Assembly: GCA_019009955.1 (NCBI GenBank)
Contig: CM032230.1
Coordinates: forward strand, 109,899,001 to 109,963,000
Source: Riptortus pedestris
Taxonomy: Eukaryota; Arthropoda; Insecta; Hemiptera; Alydidae
DNA length: 64,000 nt
Reading direction: 5' to 3'
The translations under genes and the position numbers were made by a program. Numbering within the stretch: the first letter of the stretch is position 1; every line of letters begins with the position of its first letter. Shown one piece after another: positions 13,385-26,600 of this stretch. The notes under the pieces were generated by a model. The model did not search any database, was not told where the DNA came from, and worked only from the letters and a program-made list of their open reading frames with translations.

Positions 13385-14620
13385 ATGTTCAAAGAACACA
13401 CAGTATAAATTCATCAATTTAAATAATTATATACAAAAGTTAGTTTCATTAACAGTTTTAATATAACTCTAAATATGTACAATTTTTTTTTATACAACTC
13501 TAAAACATACATTATTTTATTTGTAGGCATGCAAATTTATTAAAGGATACGAAGTTTTATAAATGATGAGAAACTTGTTCCACCTTATAGATACAATGTA
13601 CCTGATCAATAAATTATTTCAGACCTATATTTATGACAAATATTTAGTAGTTTTCTTTAATATTTGAACATTTTTGAAAGTCTTCAACTTGAGAATAAAA
13701 CATCCGTAATTCATGAAGTTCATTAGTTTATTTTTAAACAAAGAGTATTTTTAAATAGATTTGATGTATTCTCGCAGAGCGTTAAAGAGTTTTACTCCTG
13801 AAAATGATACGCTTTTCTCGAAATATTTATGTTCGTGGTTGGGTTGCCTTGAGCATATTCCTGTATCTTGTTTTATTATAATGCGTTATGCTATTTTTGA
13901 AAAACAAGTTCAAGTTTTGTTTCACGAACTATATAGTTTGGTAGACATATATTGAGGGGAAAAGTCGTTATTTTTGACTCCTTAAAAACTATACGACAGA
14001 AGTCTCTCAACTTTCTGTTGAATATAAACCTTAATACCTTATTATCTTTTGCGATTTAAATATTAAAAGTCCGTCACGCAGGGGCTGCGTAAACTAAGCA
14101 GATTTCCCACTTGAAGTTTTACAATAGAGAAATCTGCCTAATAACAACTGTAGTAGTAAGTAACCTCTAAACCTAAAACATTATTTAGGGCGTAATAACC
14201 CAGTAGTTTCTCGCCCCAAAAAACAGTTAACCTAACCTCTCTAAACCTATTCACGAGGGACGAATAGTTATGGAAACGGCCGCCAAAGCTCTCGGCGCAG
14301 CAGCCACTCCTGGCGACCACACGCAGAATACAAATGCAAATATCTCGGTTAATATTCAAGATACAGAATAAATGTATAGAACAATATTTATAGTAAATTT
14401 AATTTTCAATAAGATATATTCTATACAATTTTTCGATCCGACGCATAATAACGGAGATTATTATTTTTGAATTTTCAAAAATCCCCCCCTAAACCCCCCC
14501 TCCCACTAGTCCGATTTCGACGATTAACGAACTTGATCTTTCTTTTTACATAAAACGATTAAATTCCGAGTTTGGTAACGATCCAAGCAAAATTGCGACC
14601 GCTAGAGCGTTAACAGACAA

Positions 14621-14688
<68 letters not shown>

Positions 14689-17600
14689 GAACGGACCTCA
14701 TTTTCGTCATCTCCTGGGTAGAATCGATGGACATTTGAAGAAATTTTTCGAAACTCGCATCATGAGTACGACCTCAATAGCTGATTTCCCTTAAGGGAAA
14801 TCTGCTAAAATGTGATTTTTGGAGTTGCATAATACCATAAGATAACCGACAATGAAAATATCCATAGTATATTAATAATAGAGTTTCCATTGGATGATAT
14901 TTTTTAACACATTTTAATAAGAAGCAAAGCGATTTTAGCTTATTACTCAATTCTTCAAAATGATTTAACCAGCCAAGACGTTTGTCCACAGTTAATCCTA
15001 AAAGACTTTATCATGCGGACTGGTAAGACATCATGATTATTAATTGAGATCACTCCTGAAGAATATGAGCAATGTTTACTGAAATCTAGAATATTGGTTT
15101 TCGGCACGTTCATTGCTAGCTTATTAGCCATTAACCAATCAGATAAAGCTTTAATAGTAATAGACCACCTATGTTTCAGTTTTTCTAGGTCTATACCTTT
15201 TATAATTATACTGATATCATCAGGATAAAGAATATATTTTGTTGGTTTAAGGCTAGCTGGGAGGTGTTTATATACATATACTAGATAACCCGGCAAACGT
15301 TGTTTTGCCATATAAATTATTTCTAGTTATTTTTCTAGTTTCTAGATAAATTCTAGTGTAGACAAAAAGTAACTTTCTTATTATAAGTGTGTATGTGGTA
15401 TATGCATGAGATAGGCAAGGAGCGCTATGAACAATAAGGGAATATAAAAATAACAAACGCCAAACTATATTATTTTTAAGTTATTATAGTTTATTTCTTA
15501 AAATCACATATCACATATTAACTACGACAGTAACACTAACAAACAACATCAATCTTTTAATGCTATAGCGTGAACAATATTTTTTGTTAGCCCATCTTTA
15601 GCGAGCACAAACAAACTGGATGGTTTACCCACTCGAGAGCATGCTACGAACGATTGCCCAAGTGAAAAACATGGTTTACTCAAATCTAAGCCACAAATAG
15701 ACATCGTTTGGCCTTGGGATTTGTTGATTGTCATTGCAAATTGAAATTTTAATCGAAGTACAGTTAAAACACTATAATTGATGAGTTATCGAGCGGGGTG
15801 ATAATGATTAAATTACTAAAATGGCTATAAAAAAAATAGGGGTTGGTGATAAAAAAGTAAAAATTTAGGGCTTTATGTATTTTTTAATGCCACATCATAA
15901 AAAATAAAAACAAAAAATTTCGTCCAAAAATTAAAAAAAAAATGTTAAGGGTGAACAGCCCTTATCAATAAAGGGTATGAAAAATAGATAGTAGCCGATT
16001 CTCAGACCTACTGAATACGCATATAAAATTTGGTAAAAATCGGTAAAGCCGTTTCGGAGGAGTACGCTAACTAACATTGTGACATGGAAATTTTATATAT
16101 TAGATATTAAAAATAGTAATGGACCTAATATTGAACCTTGGGGAACACCGCATCTAATTGTTTACCATTCTGAAATAATTTTATACCTAACAATATCATC
16201 AACTTCTGCTTTCTGTCTGCGGTTACAGTGATAAGAGCGAAACAGTTCATGAGCAATATCAATTGATAATAATTTTTCAATGTGTTTCTATTTTAAGGGA
16301 AGTAATTACTCCGCTTATAATTGTAAAATTAAAAAAATAAACTTAGGCAAAATGCCAGGTTATGAATACAATGAGTGTCAGAAAAGATGGTAAAATCCTG
16401 ACGCATAAATCAGTTTTTTAAACTGGGAATGACCTCCAGAAACTCCCAATGGTACAAGAATACGCATATTCTTATAATTAATTATATTAATTACATTACG
16501 TTTCTCAGTCCTAATTCCCGACCAGGGAAATTAACATTTTTGATCAACGAAGGATCTAGTGTGAACATCGTAAAACAGAATTCCTCACTTTCAAAGATGA
16601 TTAGCCTTGACCAAACAAAGCCTATTTGCTAATTTATATTTATTAATGGAGTAAATCCAAAGTCTCTAATTAATTAAAGCAGACGGCACAATTCTCTATT
16701 AATCCTAGTATCTTAAATTTAACGCAAAATTCTAAGAAATTGAATCATCAAAAATGTCTTGAGGCTCAGAAATTAAAAGCCTTTCTAAGGCCTGGTTTAT
16801 TTATTTTTGATTTATTTCTTTAAGGAAGGAAAGAAAGAAAATTTTATTTTGGTCCAATACAACAAAGGTATTATACACAAATTGTTACATGTTGTTTTTT
16901 TTTTACTAAATTACTGGCTTTGGTACAGCCTCGGGCGTAGTCGTCCTTCTGTAGTTGTACCTAAATTGTAATGAGTGGCTCCACTTGACATCGGAAGGCT
17001 GCCATGATATTTCCTCAAAAGTTGTTGAAGATGTACTGGAATAGGAGCAACCGCCAATTCCCTGTGGATTTGGCTGTTCCTAACACACCTGGGAGCATTT
17101 GCCGCTATCCGAAGTACTTTGCTCTGGAAGGACTGTATTTTGTTTTTGTGTGTTTTGCTGATGCCCAGCCAGACTGGGCATGCGTATGTTAATATAGGTA
17201 GTATAAGTGTTTTGTAAAGTAGTGTTGCGCAAGGCAGTTTATTTCTTTAAAATAACATATGATTTCTTCTAGTTTATATAATAAACAATCTTGAAAAGGA
17301 AATAAATATGCAAAAGCAACAATGGAAATAAGAAGAGGAGGACGACAGAAATAATTAAAATTAATTGAAATCCTTGACTTTTAAAAGAAAATTTTTCTGA
17401 AGAACTCATCTATTGATACTTTCGTCTTTGATACGAGGCAGCCCATTTAAAGAAGAATATTAAATCATAAAAACAAAAAAAAAAAATCACTTTATTATTT
17501 AAAATAATAACACTTCTAGAATTTTAAACGATAAAATGTTTAACGAGAGGCCACTTATTATTTACAGATGAAATATTTACTGATTCAAGACCGCGTTCGA

Positions 17601-20600
17601 TGTTATTGCTATAGTTTTAGGCTGTTCATATTCGACTTGGCTATCTTAGTCATTCTGTTTCTTTTGTTATCAGATAATAAGTGATCGTTTATTAACTCCT
17701 GTGTTTATTGATACAATTTGGTGTTTAATATCACCACTTGGTGATCGTTTATTATTACACCACTTGGACCCTGCTGAGTTCATGGGGACAACCGCTTAAT
17801 GCAGCTATTCCTCAACATCGTCCAGTTTTGGGCTAACTCTAATTGATAATTACATTTGGTCATTCAAATAAATTCTAGAAGAGTTATTTTAAATAATAAA
17901 GTGATTTTCTTTTAATTATGATTTAATAACCGTCTTGAAATGGGTGGCCTCCCTGTAATCGATAAGTACCGTTTCTTTTTATGGATGATATTCCAATGAA
18001 AATGGACTCAGCAAAATTTGAGGTATCTACAATCAAAAACGTCTAAATCTAAATTAAACTGGTATCCCAAATTGGACGAAGCCCAACAAGAATAACAGGT
18101 TCTAAAAGCCATATACGATTATAATCATTCTAAGAGGGTGCCTCTGTTGAAAACAAAAATGGCGAATGGTCGTGGATTAGAGAAAGTTGAATGTGAGTCG
18201 ACAAGTTTGCTCTCGGAAATAGAGACTACACAGTAGATCGGTTAGGGAACGCAAGTTTTAGCAAATTTCCCTCGATCCTACAAAGGAGACGACGAAAATG
18301 ATGTCCGCTCCAAATTATATATATAAAGGCGGAAAAACGTATTTTTTTTTTTTAATTTCAAAATCTATTTCTTTCCCCATAGGTTTGTTTCAACGATAAT
18401 TTTGTTGCCTAAAACGTTTATGTCGCAGCGTTTTTCAATAAAATGTGCCGTCTCTGAAATAAAGATTTGTACATTTTATGGCTAAAGGATGCATCAAATC
18501 AATAATTTCACCGATATAAACTATAACGAAGTTGGGACACCCTGTATATACGAATATATTTGTCTGTTAACATTCTGGCAATAGAAATTTTTTTTCTGAT
18601 CGATACCGAAATCTATATTTAAACGTTTTATGTAAAACTAAAGATCAAGTCCGTTATTTGCTGAAACCGGACCAGTGGTAGAGGGGGTTTAGAGGGGGGA
18701 TTTTGAAAATTCGAAATATCTCCGTTACCATTCGCCGAATCGAAATATTGTATGGAACCAATCCTATTGCAAATTTAGTGATCTATAAATGTTGTTCTAT
18801 ACAATGTTGTTCTCTGTATAATGAGTATTAACCAAGATATTTGGATTTTATAGTTTTTAGTAAACTCCCACTCCTGCCATATTAATAATAAGCTGCTATA
18901 TCATGAAGTGCTTCATTACAAGGTTAAATACTAAACATTGTTTTGATTGATCTTTTACTTTGTGACATATATGCAAAGACGTTCATTTGAGCCCCCCCCT
19001 TCTTTTGTTCTCGGATTACTACAATTTGAGTGATCGATCTAAACATTATTCTGATTCATCCATGGGATGTCATATATTTCTATAGTTATCAACAGTGAAC
19101 GTGTGATGCCCTTATCTAAGTGATGAAAAACGTCTTTTTTTCCAGTTGGTAATTGGATACGACCTGATACCCCACTGATAGAATTCCTGAGGAAGGAGGC
19201 AGGACTGAAAGGAACCAAGTACATGTGCAAGGAAGGGGGATGTGGAATATGCATTGTTACCCTCACCAGGAATCACCCTCTTACCAACCAGGACACCAGC
19301 TATGCAGTCAACTCGGTACGTACCAAAACGAGGGGAAAGCTATTCACAATGGTGTCAAGTAGATTACCAAGTGTAATGGAAAACTTAGTTCAGTGAATGG
19401 ACCAGATAAACTATATCTTTGATAATGGAGATTATTTATTTTTAATGAATTTCAATTAGCCAGGAGATACGTTGTTCACGTAAAAGGAGCAAGAAATAAA
19501 AAGTAAGGAATACAAAATGTTTAAATTTGGTCTTGAAAGTAAATTTTAATCATTAGAGAGCGCGAATGTTTATGAACCAGACCTAAAATCCACTCCCCAT
19601 CATTTAGAGAAAGTAACCTAAGCAAGAGGATCTAGTAGGGTAATCTATGTACATTTTCTACGTCCAGAGATGGACATAATATTATGTGACATCAAATCAT
19701 ATGTTGTCAAATGGACATTGGTAATCTGTAATTCTCCATTTTCCATGAGGTGTTTCGTGATACAGTGAAATCGCATTGGTAGGAGGTGGGGTTTACTCAG
19801 TGCCGGAAAAACGAAACAACATATAATCTCGTTAGTGATCATGTTTAAGGAAATTGTATAGAACAATGGCAGTCATTACATTGTGAAAGGATATGTAATT
19901 CTTCCTTTTCCCATCCGACTAATAATGGATATTTGGCATTGTGCGTTTTTGTTTTACTGTATTCCCACATTGACAATATTCTTGTTCTTGGTAGTAAAAA
20001 CTCTCATGGTACACTATCAAATTGAACTTTGTTGCCGGGCTCAAAAGTCAAACTTTTGCAATGAATAAATCTAAATATCGTTTTAGAACCGTAAAAAGTG
20101 TTGCAACCACAATTCATTCTTTACATTTTTCTGATAAAATCACCATTAAGGAAGACACCTGTCGGCGATAGTAAAGTATAAAATTGCGCATGTATACAAT
20201 TTTCATTTTAATACATTTACAAAAAACCTCTCAATTCTTATTCTTCGCAGTTCTACTATTAAAGGAGTAAGCATGTGTTTATATTATATGCATAATATCT
20301 TAATTTCAGTGCATGACTCCGGTCCTTGCATGCCACGGAGGTGCAGTGACTACTGTCGAGGGGATTGGGAACAGAGAGATAGGATACAACAAAGTGCAAG
20401 CTGCATTGGCAAAGTGCAGTGGGACGCAGTGCGGATTCTGCTCTCCTGGAATGGTCATGAACATGTACAGGTATGTAAGCGAAATAATATTTGGATGCAT
20501 GGTCCACGTCCTTGAATTCTTTAAAGATGAAAGTGCATTCATGGCACTTTCTACGGAAGCCATGTGGGTTAAGGAGTTGTTCTTGGTAAACCTAGAGAGA

Positions 20601-23600
20601 TATATAAAATCAAGCTGTTTCTTTCAGCTTCAAAATCAATTTCTCTTTAACATATACAGGTACATCAAAATTGAATAACTTTATTACTTATCACAAAACA
20701 AAGAATGCTCTAAAACATGGTTCTATGCATAGGAACGGCGACGTTTCCAGCTTTTCTTTTTGTACTCCAGCTTTCTTAGCAGATTTCCCTTAAGGAAAAT
20801 CAGCTATTGAGGATTTTCGAAATTTTTCTTCAAATGTCCATCGATCCTACCAAGGAGATGACGAAAATGAGGTCCGTTCAAAACTGTATCTATCTATCCA
20901 TTTGTATATTTGCCTGATACCACTCTAGCGGTCGCAATTTTCGTCTTATCGTTACCAAACTTGATATATAATCATTTTATAAAAAAAAAAAAAAAAAAAA
21001 ATCAAATTTGTTAATCGCTGAAATCGGACCAAGGGGAGGGGGAGGGGTTTAGAGGGGGAGAATTTCGAAAATTTATAATATATACGTTATTATGCGTCGG
21101 ATCGAATAATTGTATAGAACCAATCTTATTGCAAATGTAATGTTCTATAAATGTTGTTATGTACATTTTTTCATTATCTTGATTATTAACTGTGATATTT
21201 GCATTTTTTAGTTTTCGGTCTTCAGTAAAGCCCCACTCCTACTCATCTCATATTAACAATATTCTATTATGTTATGAAGCACTTTATTTGAAGTTTAAAT
21301 ACCAAATGTTGTTCTCATTGAACTTTTAAGTTTTGAGATAAATACAAATACGTGGCGCACGTGGGAAATCTGCTTAGTTAACGCAGCCCCTGGGTGACGG
21401 ACTTTTTATTGTACTTTGTTACATGAATCAGTCAAATTTGGCCAGTAAACAACATGTTATCCCTTGCTCAAAAAAGTTACCATGGTCTAATGATTCATTA
21501 GAGTGTATTAAAACCTATAGATGGTACATTGTTATAAGTTAATATCCTTCAAAATGTTGAAATATTTTACGTAGGAAAACCGATTTAAAGTATGTTTGCT
21601 GTGCTACATTCAAAATGTATACTTGTACATCTGGGAATAGGTCGTTGTTGTAAATGAATGATAATATTTCTAATATCTTGCAACAGAGAGACCAAAAGAC
21701 TCCTGATAACAAATAATTTTCTTTTTTCTAGCTTACGTGCTTCAAAAAATAAATTGGTTATGAAAGACATTGAAGATTCATTTGGAGGCAATATCTGCAG
21801 ATGTACTGGATACAGACCAATTTTAGACGCTTTTAAATCGCTCGCAGTGGATGCAACCCATAACTTGAAGGAAAAAATAGCCGATATTGAGGTAACTGTA
21901 TTGGCTTAAGTTATTCTGAATTCTTACTCATCTATTTTAATATTTTGTTCAATGCAGTTTTCTGAGATCTAAGATTTCTTTTTTCAGGACCTATGGAATA
22001 TTTGTCAGAATGGCCGGGAATGCTCATGCTCAAACAATTGCCGTCTTAAATTTAGTTTGCCAGTTGAAAATCAATTTTCAAACCCAGCATGGTTCGTTCC
22101 AAACAGTTTCTCACAATTCACAGATATTTTAAAATCTATTGAGTACAAAGACTATTTCCTTCTGGCAGGAAATACAGCAAGAGGTAAAAACACAATAACA
22201 TAAATTATACTAATCTAAGTGTCATTTCAAATTCCAGGCTTAACGCAATTTCAAAATCGGCTATAAAATTAAACTGCACCCACGACATGTAAAATGTAAA
22301 ACCCAAGAAATATTTAAAAATGAACAAAAATGCGCATTATTGCTATTTATTTAGGTCAAACGTATCAAAGCATTCCCACCAAAGAAAGAATAATTAATAT
22401 TTCCATTATTGGTAACAGCTGCTTCACCGTAGACAAGTTTAATTTAATATTTTTAAGGTTTAATAACTCTTTGAAATGTAATAATTCAAAATACATTAAT
22501 AAAAGGAGAAAGTTTATTTATATAATAAAAAAAACACTTTATTTTTATAGGGTCAGGTTAATATTAATTGTACAGTTTTGGTTGTTGGTGATGTTTAACC
22601 CATCAGTTAGTGTTTTTTTATGTAGGTTTCTTCATTTGTGTGTTTTTAATGGACACTTTATTTAAGCATTGGTCCTCTTTATTGTCCTCATCTTCACTAT
22701 TGGTATCCCGAAACAGATCATCAACTGTAAAAAAAACAATTTCTTGGTCTGCAAACATTTGGAATTTCCATTTGATGATGTTCCTCCCTGATTGAACAGT
22801 TTCTTTGCTACCTTTACTTTCCTAGCTACTGAGTCTTCTATGTAGCCCTCGGCAGCGGTCGACGATCTCCAACCACTATGTCTCTTTAGTGTGAGTAAAT
22901 CAGCACCACCTTCAACTAACATTGAAGCAGAAGATCGCCTGAGAGCGTGGCCCGTAAAACTCTCGGCGTCTTTCCAACTTCAAAAATTCTGCTACTTTTC
23001 TTGGCACATTGTATATTGTATGCTTCCGACATTTTGAGCAGCACACTTTCCATTCCTATAGATAAAGAAATTTCGATTATCCTTAAAATCTTCTACATTT
23101 AAATTGATAAGGTCGTCACAACGGCATGCTCCATAAATACCTTCAAGTAAAATAACCTTTGTTAACAACCACTCTGAATCAGGTTGCAGTGTCCAGGAAC
23201 ATTCTTATTTCAATGTTGTCTAAAGACATTAGATTTTTTGGGATGATAACCTACGTTGCGCTGTTTTAAGAATGCTATCGATTTAGAAAATTGTTGAACA
23301 TCCAATTTTTTCTTTATTTTTAAACACGATTTTAACATGGAATATTTACACCATACAGAAGAGGGTTTCATTTTCTTCGATAAAGTTGAAAGGTATTCTA
23401 ACATCACTTCATCATTAACTTGGTCAGGCTCAACACTTTCACTATAGCACCATTCACAAAACTTAAGATATTCTTCCCCGTATCTCTTACGGGATTTCCG
23501 GGTAATAGGGAATCAGTTACACCTCGAGCTTCTTCAATTAACTTTTCAGGGATGTTGACGGCCATTTTCGCGCAATTACAACGTAAAATTAAAAAGAAAC

Positions 23601-26600
23601 GATAGCGAACCTAGTGTTGATAGTAGTAAATACTGCGAGAGTCGAAAACTTTCGTCCCTAGGCGTGTAAAGTCATATGTTTGTCACTTAACCTCCCACTA
23701 AATTTTGAGATCTGTAAAGGCCTACTGAAAGTATCTACTTTCCAATCCGAGTGATGAAAAACTTTCTTTGTCACCCTGAAGTCAAATGTCATATATGGTT
23801 CTATGTATTTTTTCTCTAACTATTAAATATTAAGGGATATAGTTGCAGTATTTGCTTTCAACCCGAAACATGAGGTTCGAATCAATGATTAAAATGAACA
23901 TTTTATCTTCTCAGTTAATTGATAAGTAATCAGTTTTTGTTTTGTTTGCTTATTTTAATTTTTTTTTTCCTGTCAATTCATTCATTCTACAGGGCTTACT
24001 ATGAAAATTGGACTGCTCGAGGAAAAAGTGTTTAAAATTGAATTGCATCCAGCATGGTTACATCTAATCCATAATCTATTTGATCAATTTTCTCATTAAT
24101 TCCATCTTCAGTTATTTTGAGCTCACTTATTTGATTTGAGCTGAACCTATTGGAGGTAAAATTTTGCGAATCTTCTCTCAAGCAGATTGATTGTTCTGCC
24201 AAGTTGGACATTTATATTGCCAAGTGTGCTTCGTTTCGCCTATTCTTTTCCCAATTACAAGAAGACTAGGAAGTCATGAATGAAGCTTCACCTGAGTCTG
24301 TAGCATCTTCAATTTTTTTGAATATGAGTCAATGCGAACCTCATTCGAAATTAAAATAAATAGATTCTATTCTAAAAGAAATTTTGAGTTAAAAAGACAA
24401 AGTATGACTCGTTTATAGAAGTAATTGAAGGTTGTTTCACTGCTTATTATCATTTATTGTACATCTATCTTAATAACATTCTTTTTTTGCTTAAAGTAAT
24501 ATCTTAAAATTATGATAAATTAGCATTTTATATCAACACCATTTGGGCGTATAATGTTATATTGATAAACTGATATAACAATCTATACTGATAAACAGAT
24601 AGTTTCTCGTCCATTGCTGAAGCTAAATCATCTTCTCTTGTCATTTCTAAGGCCTTATTTTGATTATTATAGCTAAGCAATACTTCATCCTATGAGTCTC
24701 AGCCAGTTTTTTTATTACTTTTTACTCCCTTGGTTTAAATATTGAGATAGAAACTAAGGATAATCGCAAAATTTTCGGTTTTCAGATTTCAACGGAATTA
24801 TCTGTTTAAAACCTCTCTGAAGCAATTTGTTCTAGTTTCGGCGTGACGTCTATACAAATGTACTTACCTCACATAACAGAAGAAACAGTTCCCCTTTAGA
24901 TTGTAAACAAGTTAGCGGGAGGGTTTAGAGGTGGTTGAAAAAATTGAGAATTCCTTCGGAGCTATTCGAGGTACTGAAAAGTTGTATAGGACATTTTTTG
25001 TTAATCATGAAAAGGTCTATAAATTACATGACATTTTTTTATCTGAACAGGATTGTTGTGCCGACTGTTTGTGCACCCCTTCTAGATTAAACTCCAAATT
25101 AAAAGAGACAGAGGACAGAGCCGGTCGATAAGTCCTTGACTTGTCAACCGGGAAAACGGTAATGAGAATAACCTACGTCACAAGCCAAGCTATATGGTCA
25201 CCTGAGGTTATGACGAGCAGCTGAGAACACCAGCTGCTGAGACATTCAAAATATCTTCACTTCAATTTTATAACAAATGTATTAAATAATTATAAAAGGT
25301 GTTTTAAAAATATGAAAAGAAATTAATTGACAACTTTTTATAGAAAGCAATAATATTTGGACATATCCTATTATGTTATGGTAACAATCAATGGAATAAA
25401 TACATTTAGTTTCACTTAAATACATTTAGTTTAACTTTTATGTAAAAGACTCTTGAAACATTCCTAAATGCTGTACATTAGAAGATTACGTGCTGTTAAA
25501 ATAATAATATTATTTATTTGAGATGCCGCTACAATGGCGATTCATCTTTTAACATGTTTGAATATAATTTTACAAAATTAAATAAATATTAAAATTTTTA
25601 CAAAGCTAAATGTTACAAATGTACAAAATAAATAGAATGGACAAAACTAAATATAAATTGTTAGTATATTTACAACATGAGGGAAAAAAAACAAAATAAA
25701 AATAAAACAAATAAAAAAAAAACTATAAATAGTTAAACTAGTAGGAGGCAAAACTTATATTCCACCTACAGTGCTTGATATATATTCAAAGCTGTAGATA
25801 ATAGCTTTTATATTTCAGCAAATAATCCATTATTTCTTAAATACTTAAAAACATCATCTATAAATTGGCTATTGTCGGTCAGTTGTTCGCATACATTTGT
25901 GGGCCATGGGTACCTTTTCACTTGTGTGCAGTCAGTTAGTATGTGTTTTACAGTCAGCGTTCTGTTGCAGTAGCGACATATAGGTTCATCTTGTCTGCTC
26001 ATTAGATATGAATGCGTTAGTCTAGTGTGTCATCTGCGTAGGCATGTAAGTACAATGTCTTCTCTTCTAGAGTGTCTATTGCTTATCACTGTGCTGTTAA
26101 AAGCTACGCTGCACTATACGTATGGGATTCAGAGATATTGTACGTTTAACTTCAAAATTCAAGGTAGGGCTATCAGCTGTTTTCAAATTAGTCAAAATCT
26201 TTAGAGTCGTAGGGAATTTTGTTTTTGATGGCCAACCAGTTGTTCTTCTGTAGATAACTTGTTTTGTGTCTTTTTAAATTTGATATAAAATTATATCTCT
26301 TAGATGAATCTATTTTCCGACATTTAATTGTTGAAATTCTTTCTGTTCGGCAATTTAGATACAAAGAAACATTCATGTGAATCGAATTTTAGAAATCCCA
26401 TAAAAAATAGTTACATTTTCAAACATAATAACAGACTATTGGCAACCTATTATGTTACTAGGAACCAGAATGAATACAATTGCAGAAGTGCAGACTTTTT
26501 AAAAGGAATAACTACTCCGCTTGAAGTTTATTTCAGGTAATATCAATAGAAATGACACAAACTGCTTCAAAGTAACACATAAAAGACTAATTCAAGGCCA

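Larger units (their letters stand above)
1282..19145 (+). other. AOX intron 1 (17.9 kb)
   Basis: Bounded by GTAGGT and TTCCAG. Almost entirely repeats: HINE copies, SINEs, a LINE carrying a Helitron, a 300-bp tandem array, a MITE, and TA tracts. No other coding exon of this gene is needed, because exons 1 and 2 join in frame across a known-conserved segment. Confidence 0.8.

Noticed and set aside
20259..20563. Three further frames over AOX exon 3
   Set aside because: Antisense or shifted shadows of exon 3; the reading with the cluster cysteines is the only conserved one.
24931..25131. 66-codon frame in intron 5
   Set aside because: No family motif; upstream GGGAGGGTTTAGAGG suggests an old HINE remnant.
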